NCBI RefSeq assembly: GCF_001425385.1
Contig: NZ_LMQO01000001.1
Location: 496,001 to 560,000, forward strand
Source of the DNA: Sphingomonas sp. Leaf407
GTDB lineage: Bacteria; Pseudomonadota; Alphaproteobacteria; Sphingomonadales; Sphingomonadaceae
Length of the DNA: 64,000 nt
Reading direction: 5' to 3'
Position numbers and translations under genes: made by a program. This document shows positions 33,256-41,548 of this stretch, piece by piece. Position 1 is the first letter of the stretch, and the number at the start of each line of letters is the position of its first letter. Below the pieces are notes generated by a model. The model did no database searches. It saw nothing but the letters and a program-made list of their open reading frames with translations, and was not told the DNA's origin.

Positions 33256-34365
33256 ATGCGCACGCCGTTGATCGCCGCCACCATAGCCTTTGCCGCCGCG
33301 ACCGCCCTGCCGACCGGCGTGGCCGATGCGCAGGTCGTCGCCCATGGCCAGCGGGGGCATGCGCCCCGCATGGTGCCCGGCGGCCATCCGCGCGTGAATC
33401 TGCCCGGTCCGCGCTGGGGCGGCAAGGTGCGCGGGCGCTGGTACGGCGGCCATTACGCGCCGGGCGGCTGGAACGCCTATCGCCAGCCGGCGCGCGGCTG
33501 GATCATGCCGCGCTACTGGGTCGCGCCGAGCTTTTATGTCCAGGACTGGTCGACCTACGGCCTCGCCCAGCCGCAGGCGGGCTATGGCTGGTATCGCTAT
33601 TATGACGACGCCGTGCTCGCCGATCGCGATGGCCGGGTGTACGACTATCGCGGCGGCATCGACTGGGATGCACGCGACGACGGACGCTATGTCCGCGACG
33701 ATCGCTATTACGACGACCGGTACGAGGGTGAGCGCGTCGTCACCCGCCGCGACAACGGCGTCGGCGGTGCGGTGATCGGCGGGGTCGTCGGCGGGGTGGC
33801 GGGCAACGTCATCGCTGGACGCGGCAACCGGCTGGGCGGCACGATCCTCGGCGCGGGGGTAGGGGCGCTGGCCGGCACCGCGATCGACCGCGCGGAAGAT
33901 CGCGGCCGCCGCATGCCCCCGCCGCCGCCCGAATATGGCGCGCCCTATGCCGTGCTGGGCGACGACGTGCCGGTTGCCCCCGACGACGGCTATTACGACG
34001 ATCGCGGCGCGCCCGACGTTGTCTATGCGCCCCCACGCGAACAGGTGCAGCCAATCGGCCGGTCGTACGACCGCCGGGTCGAGCGCCGCTATGTCGAACG
34101 CGGCCCGGTGCGCGGCGGCTATGTCGAAACGCATCCGCAGGTCGGTGGCTATACCACCACGACCAGCAGCTATGGCGCGGCGGGCGGCTATGTCGCAAAC
34201 GGCTATTATTATCCGCCGGCGACGGTGACGACGGTCACGGTCGGTTCGCCCACCGTCACCACGACGACCACGACCGAAGAGATCGTGACCTATTCGAGCC
34301 CACGCACCGTCAAGCGCCGCGCGACCTATCGCGCGCGGCCGTCCAAGACGCTCTGCCGCTGCTGA
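33256..34365 (+). CDS. Exported protein with RcnB domain and glycine zipper
   Basis: The 369-aa protein has a signal peptide (cleavage near VADAQ, residue 26), an RcnB-like domain (about 55-125, GRWYGGHYAPGGWNAYRQPARGW and WYRYYDDAVLADRDGRVYD), an acidic Asp/Tyr/Arg tract, a glycine zipper (about 172-215, GGAVIGGVVGGVAGNVIAG and GGTILGAGVGALAGTAI), then a Tyr/Arg-rich region and a Thr/Val-rich C-terminus. RcnB domains are linked to metal tolerance; glycine zippers of this type span or attach to the outer membrane. The combination suggests an envelope protein of unknown role. Confidence 0.8.
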   Translation: MRTPLIAATIAFAAATALPTGVADAQVVAHGQRGHAPRMVPGGHPRVNLPGPRWGGKVRGRWYGGHYAPGGWNAYRQPARGWIMPRYWVAPSFYVQDWSTYGLAQPQAGYGWYRYYDDAVLADRDGRVYDYRGGIDWDARDDGRYVRDDRYYDDRYEGERVVTRRDNGVGGAVIGGVVGGVAGNVIAGRGNRLGGTILGAGVGALAGTAIDRAEDRGRRMPPPPPEYGAPYAVLGDDVPVAPDDGYYDDRGAPDVVYAPPREQVQPIGRSYDRRVERRYVERGPVRGGYVETHPQVGGYTTTTSSYGAAGGYVANGYYYPPATVTTVTVGSPTVTTTTTTEEIVTYSSPRTVKRRATYRARPSKTLCRC

Positions 34366-34370
34366 CCGGG

Positions 34371-34405
34371 CGGGCGGGGCGGCCGTTCAGCGGCTGCCCC
34401 GCCCG
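34371..34405. terminator. Bidirectional hairpin between two convergent genes
   Basis: CGGGCGGGGCGGCCG (34371-34385) pairs with CGGCTGCCCCGCCCG (34391-34405) in a nearly perfect 15-bp stem with loop TTCAG. It overlaps the last codons of the M28 peptidase gene on the minus strand and follows the RcnB gene on the plus strand. Confidence 0.6.
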
Positions 34406-35676
34406 GCGAAGGTCGCGATGCTCTCCGCACCCAATGCGGACAGCGCGGATACTGCGACGAAATGATCGTCGACGATCACGCCCTTGAGCACCGCCTCGGT
34501 GCCGGTGACGTCGTGGCTTTCGCGCCAGTCCTGCGCGTCGTTGCGCCGCCAGCGGATGCGATAGCCCGCCGCACCCGGCACCGCGGCCCAGCGCACCGTC
34601 GTATCGGTCGCCAGCGCCCCCTCGATCGACGCGGTGGCCGGTGCCGCCGGGGCGGCGGCCAGCCGGGCGATCGTCGCGACGTTCAGCGCGGTCACTTTCG
34701 CCAGATAGGGAAAGTCCATCCGGTCGATCGTATCGCCATAAATACGGGTGCCGTCGCGGCGCAGGTCCTGATGCTGGGCATCGTAATTCTCGACCCCGAC
34801 CGAGAAGCGGACCGCCGGATAGCCGAGTTTGAGGAACGGTTCATGATCGCCGCCCCGCCCGAACCGGTCGGGCCGCCGGTCGAGAAACGCATCGAGCCCG
34901 CCGGGCAACGTGGCGGCGACCGTATCCACCGTCTTGGCCAGCGCCCGCGACGGGCCGTCATCCTCGCCGCCGGCGGCACGCCGCGCGATCTGCTGCTCGA
35001 TCGATTCGGACGCGCGAATCCCTTCGGAAAAGACCCGCACCCGGTCGGCGATCCGGCGGCCGTCCTGCCCGATCGTATTGCCGACAATGTCGTTGTTGAG
35101 CACCGCGGTAACGGTCCAGCCACGTTCCTTCGCGGTGTCGGCAAGGAGTTGCGCGCCCCACAGCCCCTGTTCCTCGCCCGACAGCGCGGCATAGACGATC
35201 GTCGCGTCGAACTTTTCCCTCGACAGGATGCGTGCCGTCTCCAGCACCAGCGCCACGCCCGACGCATCGTCGTTGGCACCGGGCGCGTCGCTGGTCGCAT
35301 TCATCACGTCGCTGACGCGGCTGTCGATATGGCCCATCACGATCACGACTCGTTTCGGATCGCGACCCTGCTGAAAGCCCAGCACGTCGACGACGTTTAC
35401 CCCGTTCGGCGCGCGCGGTCCCGAAAAGCCCCGCGCGATATTGGCGACGGTGATGCAATTGCCGCAGGTGCTGCCAATCCGGGTCAGCGCATCGGCGAAC
35501 CAGCGCCGCGCCGCGCCGATCCCGCGGGTCGCATGATCGGGGTCCGACGCGGTGTGCCGCGTGCCGAATCCGACGAGCGTTGCCACATCGGCACGGAGCC
35601 GTTCGGGGCGGGGGGCATCGCGGGCGATCGCAGGGAACGAAAGGGCAAGGGCGGGCAGCAGGAGAAAGTGGCGCAT
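34387..35676 (-). CDS. Secreted M28 family metallopeptidase
   Basis: The 429-aa protein has a signal peptide (FLLLPALALSFPAIA) and an M28 two-zinc peptidase domain: GHIDSR (first ligands), GANDDASGVA (bridging Asp), SGEEQGLWGA (catalytic and ligand Glu), LNNDIVGN (Asp) and GRGGDHEPFLKLGYPA (His). A C-terminal domain of about 90 residues looks like a fibronectin-III fold. It is an exported aminopeptidase. The start at 35676 is chosen for the signal peptide; longer forms add a non-hydrophobic leader. Confidence 0.9.
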   Translation of the reverse strand: MRHFLLLPALALSFPAIARDAPRPERLRADVATLVGFGTRHTASDPDHATRGIGAARRWFADALTRIGSTCGNCITVANIARGFSGPRAPNGVNVVDVLGFQQGRDPKRVVIVMGHIDSRVSDVMNATSDAPGANDDASGVALVLETARILSREKFDATIVYAALSGEEQGLWGAQLLADTAKERGWTVTAVLNNDIVGNTIGQDGRRIADRVRVFSEGIRASESIEQQIARRAAGGEDDGPSRALAKTVDTVAATLPGGLDAFLDRRPDRFGRGGDHEPFLKLGYPAVRFSVGVENYDAQHQDLRRDGTRIYGDTIDRMDFPYLAKVTALNVATIARLAAAPAAPATASIEGALATDTTVRWAAVPGAAGYRIRWRRNDAQDWRESHDVTGTEAVLKGVIVDDHFVAVSALSALGAESIATFAGRGSR

Positions 35677-35799
35677 TTGAACAGGATGCCGCCGCGCGTC
35701 GCGAAGCTCAACCGGTTTCATGCGATACCCATGGCATGCCAAAACCTACTATCGAACTAGGGTTGATGCAGAAATAGAATGTTTGGTTTCGTTTTTTGC

Positions 35800-35895
35800 A
35801 ATTGCTAACGGACCGCGTGCGATGCACAACGACTGTGCCTTTCAGGCATCCTCTCCTAAAAACTTTCAGGGTCGGCTTCGCCGGCCCTTTTTTTT
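35800..35895 (+). ncRNA. Candidate small RNA with intrinsic terminator
   Basis: A strong intrinsic terminator, GGGTCGGC-TTC-GCCGGCCC followed by eight T (35869-35895), lies on the plus strand although no plus-strand gene ends nearby. Upstream is a small hairpin GCAC-AACGACT-GTGC (35824-35838) and a C/U-rich unpaired stretch CATCCTCTCCT (35847-35857) complementary to Shine-Dalgarno sequences. That order is typical for trans-acting small RNAs. The 5' end is not defined; a weak promoter may be TTGGTT-N16-CTAACG (35783-35810). No known RNA family is recognised. Confidence 0.4.
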
Positions 35896-35986
35896 GTGCG
35901 CGCGTGGCGCTAACGGACCTCTCGCCAGCGCTGCGCTGATAATAATAGAGGATGCGGCCGGAAATTCCGGCAAACAGCAGCAGCTT

Positions 35987-36029
35987 GCGGGGGATCGAGC
36001 GCGAATGGCGTTCCGCGGCTCTCCCCCGC
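35987..36029. other. Strong imperfect hairpin in the gap upstream of uspA's 3' end
   Basis: GCGGGGGATCGAGCGCG pairs with CGCGGCTCTCCCCCGC across a 10-nt loop, with a small bulge. It lies in the 409-bp gap between the M28 and UspA genes. A perfect small palindrome (GCCGGAAATTCCGGC) precedes it at 35957-35971. The role is unknown; it could be a terminator for uspA, which ends at 36086 reading toward it. Confidence 0.45.
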
Positions 36030-36085
36030 ACGGCATCTCCCACCATTCATCTTCAGCGGTTCTACCTGAACCCCGCCCGAACGAA

Positions 36086-36541
36086 TCAGCTCAGCCGGTC
36101 GATCGCGTCGCTGTCGAGGCTGCCGGGGACGATCATCACCGGCACCGGCAGCGCGCCGGCATCGGTGCCCGAAAAATGACTGACCAGTGGTCCGGGCGCA
36201 CCGGTCGCGGCGGCGCCCAGCACCAGCGCGGCGATCTCGGGATTGGCGGCGATCATCTCGCGCACGATTCGCGCGCCATCACCGATCCGTACGGTCAGAT
36301 GCGGTTGCAGCCCCGATTCGGCGATCAGCGTTCCCGCCGCCGCCTGCAACAATGCCTCGGCGCGTTCCTTGGCTTCCTCCTCGATCGTCGCCTGCACGCC
36401 GCCCCACGGCGCGAACTCCTGCGGTTCGACCAGCGCCAGCACCTCGACGCCGCCGTTGGTCTTCACCGCGCGGCGGGCGGCGAAGCGCAGCGCGACCGCG
36501 CTTTCCGGGTTCTCGTCGACCACCACCAGATAGGTCCGCAT
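36086..36541 (-). CDS. Universal stress protein (UspA family)
   Basis: The 151-aa single-domain protein begins TYLVVVDENPESAVALRFA and has the alpha/beta Usp fold pattern with VLALVEPQEF, and a C-terminal VLGAAATGAPGPLVSHFSG, where an ATP-binding G-2x-G-9x-G(S/T) motif would be expected and is only partly kept. The function is stress-related but not specific. AGGGGAG precedes ATG 36541. It is divergent from the pyruvate dehydrogenase E2 gene. Confidence 0.88.
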   Translation of the reverse strand: MRTYLVVVDENPESAVALRFAARRAVKTNGGVEVLALVEPQEFAPWGGVQATIEEEAKERAEALLQAAAGTLIAESGLQPHLTVRIGDGARIVREMIAANPEIAALVLGAAATGAPGPLVSHFSGTDAGALPVPVMIVPGSLDSDAIDRLS

Positions 36542-36670
36542 CCATCGCTCCCCTTAAGCCGATATTCATGCGCACGACCCTGCCGCTCACGCAAGACGGC
36601 GCGCAGGGCTTGACCCGGACGCGCCCGGCGGCGAAGAGGCGCGACGAGCCTGAGAGGACCAATCTGCCCC

Positions 36671-38035
36671 ATGCCGATCGAGATCAAGATGCCCGCCCTG
36701 TCCCCCACGATGGAAGAGGGGACGCTGGCCAAATGGCTGGTGAAGGAAGGCGATACCGTCAAATCCGGCGACATCATGGCGGAAATCGAAACCGACAAGG
36801 CGACGATGGAGTTCGAGGCGGTCGACGAAGGCGTGATCGGCAAGGTGCTGATCGCCGAAGGGACCGACAATGTGAAGGTTGGCGCGGTGATCGCCATCCT
36901 GCTCGAAGAGGGCGAGGACGCTTCGGCAGTCGACGCCGCTCCCGCCAAGTCGGCAACGCCGCAGCCCGCCGATGACCAGTTCAAGGGCAAGCCCGACGCC
37001 ACCGATCCCAACAAGACCGGCAGCGAGGCGCAGCCCGCGCCCGCCGGCACGTCGGATCATGGCCGTCCCGCCGGTGCCGGCGCGGCGCAGGGCGATGGCG
37101 GTCGCGTGAAGGCCAGCCCGCTCGCCCGCCGGATCGCCGCCAACAAGGGCCTCGACCTGTCCGACGTGACCGGCAGCGGCCCGAACGGCCGTATCGTCAA
37201 GGCCGATGTCGAAAGCGCCAAGCCCGGCGAAAAGACCGCGCCCAAGGCCGAAGCCGCCGTGTCCGCTCCCGCGCCGAGCGCCGCAGCCGCACCGGCGCCC
37301 GCCGCCGAAGCGCCCAAGCCCGCCGCCGTGTGGTTCGACGATTCGATCCCGCACACGGTCGAGAAGCTGTCGAACATCCGCAAGACGATCGCGCGTCGCC
37401 TGACCGAATCGAAGCAGCAGGTGCCGCACATCTATCTGACGGTCGACATCCGTCTGGATGCGTTGCTCAAGCTGCGTGGCGATCTGAACAAGTCGCTCGA
37501 TGCGCGCGGCGTGAAGCTGTCGGTCAACGACCTGCTTATCAAGGCGCTGGGCGTCGCGCTGGAAAACAGCCCGAAGTGCAACGTTACCTTCCTCGGCAAC
37601 GAAATGGTGCAGTACAGCCGCGCCGACGTGTCGGTGGCGGTGTCGACGCCGACCGGCCTCATCACCCCGATCATCCGCGACGCCGCCAACAAGGGCGTGG
37701 CGAAGATCAGCACCGAGATGAAGGACCTTGGCCGTCGCGCCAAGGAAGGCAAGCTGAAGCCCGAGGAATATCAGGGCGGCACCGCGTCGCTCTCGAACAT
37801 GGGCATGTTCGGCATCAAGCAGTTCGAAGCGGTCATCAACCCGCCGCAGGGCATGATCCTCGCGGTCGGTGCCGGTGAGAAGCGGCCGTACATCGTCGAC
37901 GACGCGCTGGGCGTCGCGACGGTGATGACCGCGACCGGCAGCTTCGATCACCGGGCGATCGATGGTGCCGACGGTGCCGAGATGCTGAAGCTGTTCAAGG
38001 CACTGGTGGAATCGCCGCTGGGCCTGATCGCCTGA
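36671..38035 (+). CDS. pdhC: Pyruvate dehydrogenase complex E2, dihydrolipoamide acetyltransferase
   Basis: The 454-aa protein has an N-terminal lipoyl domain with Lys43 in IETDKATME, an Ala/Pro-rich linker, a peripheral subunit-binding domain at about 139-175 ([22 protein letters not shown]), a second linker, and the catalytic domain (about 225-454) ending with [15 protein letters not shown]. It transfers acetyl groups from lipoamide to CoA. The lipoyl segment [20 protein letters not shown] is typical of pyruvate E2 rather than 2-oxoglutarate E2. E1 subunit genes are not adjacent; E3 (lpd) lies 0.7 kb downstream. Confidence 0.95.
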   Translation: MPIEIKMPALSPTMEEGTLAKWLVKEGDTVKSGDIMAEIETDKATMEFEAVDEGVIGKVLIAEGTDNVKVGAVIAILLEEGEDASAVDAAPAKSATPQPADDQFKGKPDATDPNKTGSEAQPAPAGTSDHGRPAGAGAAQGDGGRVKASPLARRIAANKGLDLSDVTGSGPNGRIVKADVESAKPGEKTAPKAEAAVSAPAPSAAAAPAPAAEAPKPAAVWFDDSIPHTVEKLSNIRKTIARRLTESKQQVPHIYLTVDIRLDALLKLRGDLNKSLDARGVKLSVNDLLIKALGVALENSPKCNVTFLGNEMVQYSRADVSVAVSTPTGLITPIIRDAANKGVAKISTEMKDLGRRAKEGKLKPEEYQGGTASLSNMGMFGIKQFEAVINPPQGMILAVGAGEKRPYIVDDALGVATVMTATGSFDHRAIDGADGAEMLKLFKALVESPLGLIA

Positions 38036-38037
38036 CC

Positions 38038-38256
38038 GTGCGCGCCCGGCTGCTGACCGAGATCGTCGCTGCCGTCGCGGGACTCGCGGCGGCATGGGCG
38101 ATCGGGTCGCTGTCGGCGTGGTCCTATCCGCTGGGTCGGCGCGACATCTGGCTGGTGACATGGGTATCGATGGCGGTCGTCGCGCTGCTGGGCATGCGGC
38201 AGGTGCAGCGCGCGATCGCCGAGGAACGGGCGAAGGGAGCGGACCGCGATGGTTGA
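38038..38256 (+). CDS. Small membrane protein of unknown function
   Basis: The 72-aa product of a GTG start at 38038, two bases after pdhC, has two hydrophobic segments (LLTEIVAAVAGLAAAWAIG and IWLVTWVSMAVVALLG) and a charged C-terminus. It overlaps the thioesterase gene by eight bases, so it fits into the pdhC-lpd transcription unit. No family is recognised. The lack of a clear Shine-Dalgarno sequence keeps confidence moderate; translational coupling to pdhC could explain that. Confidence 0.55.
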   Translation: MRARLLTEIVAAVAGLAAAWAIGSLSAWSYPLGRRDIWLVTWVSMAVVALLGMRQVQRAIAEERAKGADRDG

Positions 38257-38638
38257 GAACAGCGCCACGCCGCCGACCGGCCAGCCCGCGCTCCGCGTCA
38301 CCGCGATGCCGGCGGACACCAATCCCTATGGCGACATCTTCGGCGGCTGGATCATGTCGCAGATGGACATGGCCGCCGGCCTCGTTGCCGCGCGCCATTC
38401 AAAGGGGCGGGCGGTGACGATCGCGGTCGACGCGATGCAGTTCTACGCCCCCGTGGCGGTCGGCGACGAAGTGTCGGTCTATGCCGATCTGATAAAGGTC
38501 GGCCGGTCGTCGATGACGATCGAGGTCGAGGCATGGCGTCGCGACCGCTTCGGCGAGGCGCTTGACCGGGTGACGCAGGCGCGATTCGTGTTCGTCGCGA
38601 TCGACGCGGACCGCAAACCCAGGCCGATCGACGCCTGA
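38249..38638 (+). CDS. Acyl-CoA thioesterase (YciA-like hotdog fold)
   Basis: The 129-aa protein shows the YciA/acyl-CoA hydrolase pattern NPYGDIFGGWIMSQMDMAAGLVA with the active-site Asp, followed by VAVDAMQFYAPVAVGDEVSVYADL. These enzymes hydrolyse a wide range of acyl-CoAs in the cytoplasm. Its place between the E2 and E3 genes of pyruvate dehydrogenase is known from other sphingomonads only by impression; a link with acetyl-CoA balance is an inference. Confidence 0.9.
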   Translation: MVENSATPPTGQPALRVTAMPADTNPYGDIFGGWIMSQMDMAAGLVAARHSKGRAVTIAVDAMQFYAPVAVGDEVSVYADLIKVGRSSMTIEVEAWRRDRFGEALDRVTQARFVFVAIDADRKPRPIDA

Positions 38639-38696
38639 ATTTCATTTCTTGGATCACGCTGCTCGACCGGGCAGCATCGAGCATAAAGGCAAAGTG

Positions 38697-40109
38697 ATGG
38701 CTGAATCTTACGACCTCATCGTGCTCGGGTCCGGCCCCGGCGGCTATGTCGCGGCGATCCGTGCGAGCCAGTTGGGCCTGAAAGTCGCGATCGTCGAGCG
38801 CGAGCGGCTGGGCGGCATCTGCCTCAACTGGGGCTGTATCCCGACCAAGGCGCTGCTGCGCTCGGCCGAAATCTATCATTACATGATGCACGCCGCGCAA
38901 TACGGCCTGTCGAATGAGAAGCCGGCGTTCGATCTGAACAAGGTGGTCGACCGCAGCCGCAAAGTGGCGGGCCAGCTCAATGCCGGCGTCAAGGGGCTGA
39001 TGAAGAAGAACAAGGTGACGGTGCATGAGGGCATCGGCACCATTACGGCCAAGGGCAAGCTGACCGTCGCGCAGGGCGACAAGAAGACCGATCTCGAAGC
39101 CAAGCACATCATCGTCGCGACCGGTGCCCGCGCCCGCGATCTGCCGTTCGCGAAGGCCGACGGTTCCAAGATATGGACCTATCGCCACGCGATGGTGCCG
39201 CCCGAAATGCCGACCAAGCTGCTCGTCATCGGATCGGGCGCAATCGGTGTCGAATTCGCCAGCTTCTATAACGACATGGGCGCGGACGTGACCATCGTCG
39301 AGATGCTCGACCGGATCATGCCGGTCGAGGACGCCGAGGTCAGCGAGTTCATGCACAAGGCGCTGACCAAGCAGGGCATGACGATCAGGACCAAGTCGGG
39401 CCTCGAAAAACTCGAAGCGACCGCATTGGGCGTCAAGGCCGCGATCAAGGGGCCGGACGGCAAGGTCGAACAGGCCGAGTTCAGCCATGCGATCGTCGCG
39501 ATCGGCATCGTTCCCAATACCGAGAATATCGGGCTGGAAGCGCTCAAGATCGAAACCGAGCGCGGCCACATCAAGACCGATGGCTATGGCAAGACGAACG
39601 TCGACGGCATCTGGGCGATCGGCGACGTGACCGGTGCCCCGTGGCTGGCGCACAAGGCGAGCCATGAGGGCGTGATCGCCGCCGAGGCGATCGCCAAGGC
39701 GCTGGGCAACAAGGACGTTCATCCGCACGCGATGGACAAGAACAACATCCCCGGCTGCACCTATGCCCGTCCGCAGGTGGCGAGCGTCGGCTTCACCGAG
39801 GCGAAGGCCAAGGAAGCCGGCTACACCGTCAAGGTCGGCAAATTCCCGTTCATCGGCAACGGCAAGGCGATCGCGCTCGGCGAGGCGGAAGGCTTCGTCA
39901 AGACGGTGTTCGATGCCAAGACCGGCGAACTGCTCGGCGCGCACATGGTCGGCGCGGAAGTGACCGAGATGATTCAGGGCTATGTCATCGCCCGCCAGCT
40001 CGAGACGACCGAGAAGGAGCTGACCGAGACGGTGTTCGCGCATCCGACGATTTCGGAATCGATGCACGAATCGGTGCTGGGCGCCTACGGCCGCACGCTG
40101 CACATGTAA
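38697..40109 (+). CDS. lpdA: Dihydrolipoyl dehydrogenase (E3)
   Basis: The 470-aa flavoprotein has the FAD-binding GSGPGGYVAAIRA, the redox-active disulfide Cys42-Cys47 in GGICLNWGCIPTKALL, the NAD-binding GSGAIGVEFASFY, the second FAD motif IWAIGDVTGAPWLAHKA and the C-terminal dimer-interface HAHPTISE-type motif (FAHPTISESMHES). It re-oxidises lipoamide with NAD. The gene lies in the same direction as pdhC and likely shares a transcript. ATG 38697 is preceded by AAAGG. Confidence 0.96.
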   Translation: MAESYDLIVLGSGPGGYVAAIRASQLGLKVAIVERERLGGICLNWGCIPTKALLRSAEIYHYMMHAAQYGLSNEKPAFDLNKVVDRSRKVAGQLNAGVKGLMKKNKVTVHEGIGTITAKGKLTVAQGDKKTDLEAKHIIVATGARARDLPFAKADGSKIWTYRHAMVPPEMPTKLLVIGSGAIGVEFASFYNDMGADVTIVEMLDRIMPVEDAEVSEFMHKALTKQGMTIRTKSGLEKLEATALGVKAAIKGPDGKVEQAEFSHAIVAIGIVPNTENIGLEALKIETERGHIKTDGYGKTNVDGIWAIGDVTGAPWLAHKASHEGVIAAEAIAKALGNKDVHPHAMDKNNIPGCTYARPQVASVGFTEAKAKEAGYTVKVGKFPFIGNGKAIALGEAEGFVKTVFDAKTGELLGAHMVGAEVTEMIQGYVIARQLETTEKELTETVFAHPTISESMHESVLGAYGRTLHM

Positions 40110-40127
40110 CTGTAACGCCAACGTCAT
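40110..40127 (+). promoter_or_regulatory. Pho-box-like site upstream of the porin gene
   Basis: CTGTAACGCCAACGTCAT resembles the PhoB direct repeat CTGTCAT-N4-CTGTCAT: each 7-mer matches at five positions and the 11-bp period is correct. It starts right after the lpdA stop and lies 48 bp before the OprP-like porin start. Confidence 0.4.
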
Positions 40128-40174
40128 ATTGACCGCTTGACCCGCGCCGGTGCCCAACGGCATGGCGCGGGTCC

Positions 40175-41542
40175 ATGAAGCATCTGTTCCCGGCGACCCT
40201 GGCCGTATCGCTCATGGCCACTCCGCCTGCCGCTGCGCAGACGGTGCAGGAACTCCAGCGCCAGATCGACGAGTTGAAGGCGGTCATCGCCGAAATGAAG
40301 GCGCAGCAGGCACGGATCACGGCACCGGTCGCCGTCGTTCCGACTGTAGCACCGGCGGTGGTTTCTGCCCCCCCGCCACAGCTTGCCGCCGCGCCCGCCG
40401 CACCGAAGCGCAAGCCATGGTATGAGCGGATCAGCGTTCGCGGCTATACCCAGTTGCGGCTGAACGAGATCATTTCCGGCGATCGCACCGCGCCCGACGG
40501 CATCGCCCGGCTGCGGTCGGTGCATGACGGCGGGATCGGCGACGACACCGGCTTCACCTTCCGCCGCATCCGGCTGGTGTTGCAGGGCGATCTCAACGAC
40601 CGGGTATCCTTCTACCTCCAGCCCGATTTCGCGCAGAACGTCGCCAACCAGTCGGTCAGCGAGCGGCGCGAAAGCTTCGTGCAGTTGCGCGACGCCTATG
40701 CCGATGTGTTTCTCGACAAGGATAAGCGTTTCCGGCTGCGCTTCGGCCAGTCGAAAATTCCTTATGGCTGGGAAAACCTGCAATCGTCGGGCAACCGCCT
40801 GACGCTCGACCGGGCGGATGCGATCAACAGCGCGGTGCCGAGCGAGCGCGATATTGGCGTCATCGCTTATTACACCCCGGCGCGGACCCAGGCGATCTGG
40901 GACGCACTGAACGCCGATGGTCAGAAACTGTTCGGCAATTACGGGGCTTTTGGCCTGGGGCTGTTCAACGGGCAGGGGGTCAATCGCGAGGAAACCAACG
41001 ATGCGGTGATGGTGACGGCGATGGCGACATGGCCGTTCGCGGTCGGCGGACAGGTGGTCGAGTTGGGCGGATCGGCGCTGCACAACCGGGTGCAGCCCGA
41101 AGTGCGCAGCGGCGGGGTCAGCGCCACGCCGTTCACCGAGGAGCGCGTGGCGCTTCATGCCATCCTGTACCCCAAGCCGTTCGGGTTGCAGGCCGAGTGG
41201 AACTGGGGGCGAGGGGCGGAATATGATCGCAGCCTGCGCCGCATCGTCGACCGGGACCTGAGCGGTGGCTATGTCCAGGCGATGGCGCGGGTGAAGCATT
41301 CCCCGCTCGGACCGTTCATGCCCTATGCCCGCTGGCAGCGCTATCGCGGCGGGTGGAAAGCCGCGCTCAATGCCCCACCGCTCGATACCGAGGAAGTCGA
41401 ACTGGGCATCGAATTCCAGCCGTTCGCGCCGCTCGAACTGACGATCGCCTATGCCGAGATGGACCGCGCCGAGGCCGACGAGCGGCGTACCGGGCGCGCG
41501 GAGGGCAGCCTCCTGCGCACCCAGTTGCAGTGGAATTATTGA
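40175..41542 (+). CDS. OprO/OprP-like porin (phosphate-selective porin family)
   Basis: The 455-aa outer membrane protein has a signal peptide (cleavage near PAAAQ, residue 22), a short coiled coil (VQELQRQIDELKAVIAEMKAQQ, residues about 24-45), a Pro/Ala linker and a beta barrel from about residue 85 (ISVRGYTQLRLNE) that ends in Tyr (TQLQWNY). The layout is that of the OprO/OprP family. A Pho-box-like sequence in the short upstream gap supports a role in phosphate or polyphosphate uptake, but the anion is not certain. Confidence 0.88.
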   Translation: MKHLFPATLAVSLMATPPAAAQTVQELQRQIDELKAVIAEMKAQQARITAPVAVVPTVAPAVVSAPPPQLAAAPAAPKRKPWYERISVRGYTQLRLNEIISGDRTAPDGIARLRSVHDGGIGDDTGFTFRRIRLVLQGDLNDRVSFYLQPDFAQNVANQSVSERRESFVQLRDAYADVFLDKDKRFRLRFGQSKIPYGWENLQSSGNRLTLDRADAINSAVPSERDIGVIAYYTPARTQAIWDALNADGQKLFGNYGAFGLGLFNGQGVNREETNDAVMVTAMATWPFAVGGQVVELGGSALHNRVQPEVRSGGVSATPFTEERVALHAILYPKPFGLQAEWNWGRGAEYDRSLRRIVDRDLSGGYVQAMARVKHSPLGPFMPYARWQRYRGGWKAALNAPPLDTEEVELGIEFQPFAPLELTIAYAEMDRAEADERRTGRAEGSLLRTQLQWNY

Positions 41543-41548
41543 AGCGGC

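Noticed and set aside
35820..36050. Possible small plus-strand protein starting MHNDCAFQASSPK
   Set aside because: The frame runs through the terminator hairpin and T tract and through two more hairpins; a non-coding RNA explains the sequence better.
35930..36085. Search for a tRNA in the hairpin-rich gap before uspA
   Set aside because: No cloverleaf, T-loop GGTTCGAATC-type motif or CCA end could be found on either strand.
36671..40109. 2-oxoglutarate dehydrogenase E2-E3 instead of pyruvate
   Set aside because: The E2 N-terminal lipoyl sequence ([18 protein letters not shown]) is of the pyruvate type, and no sucA is adjacent.
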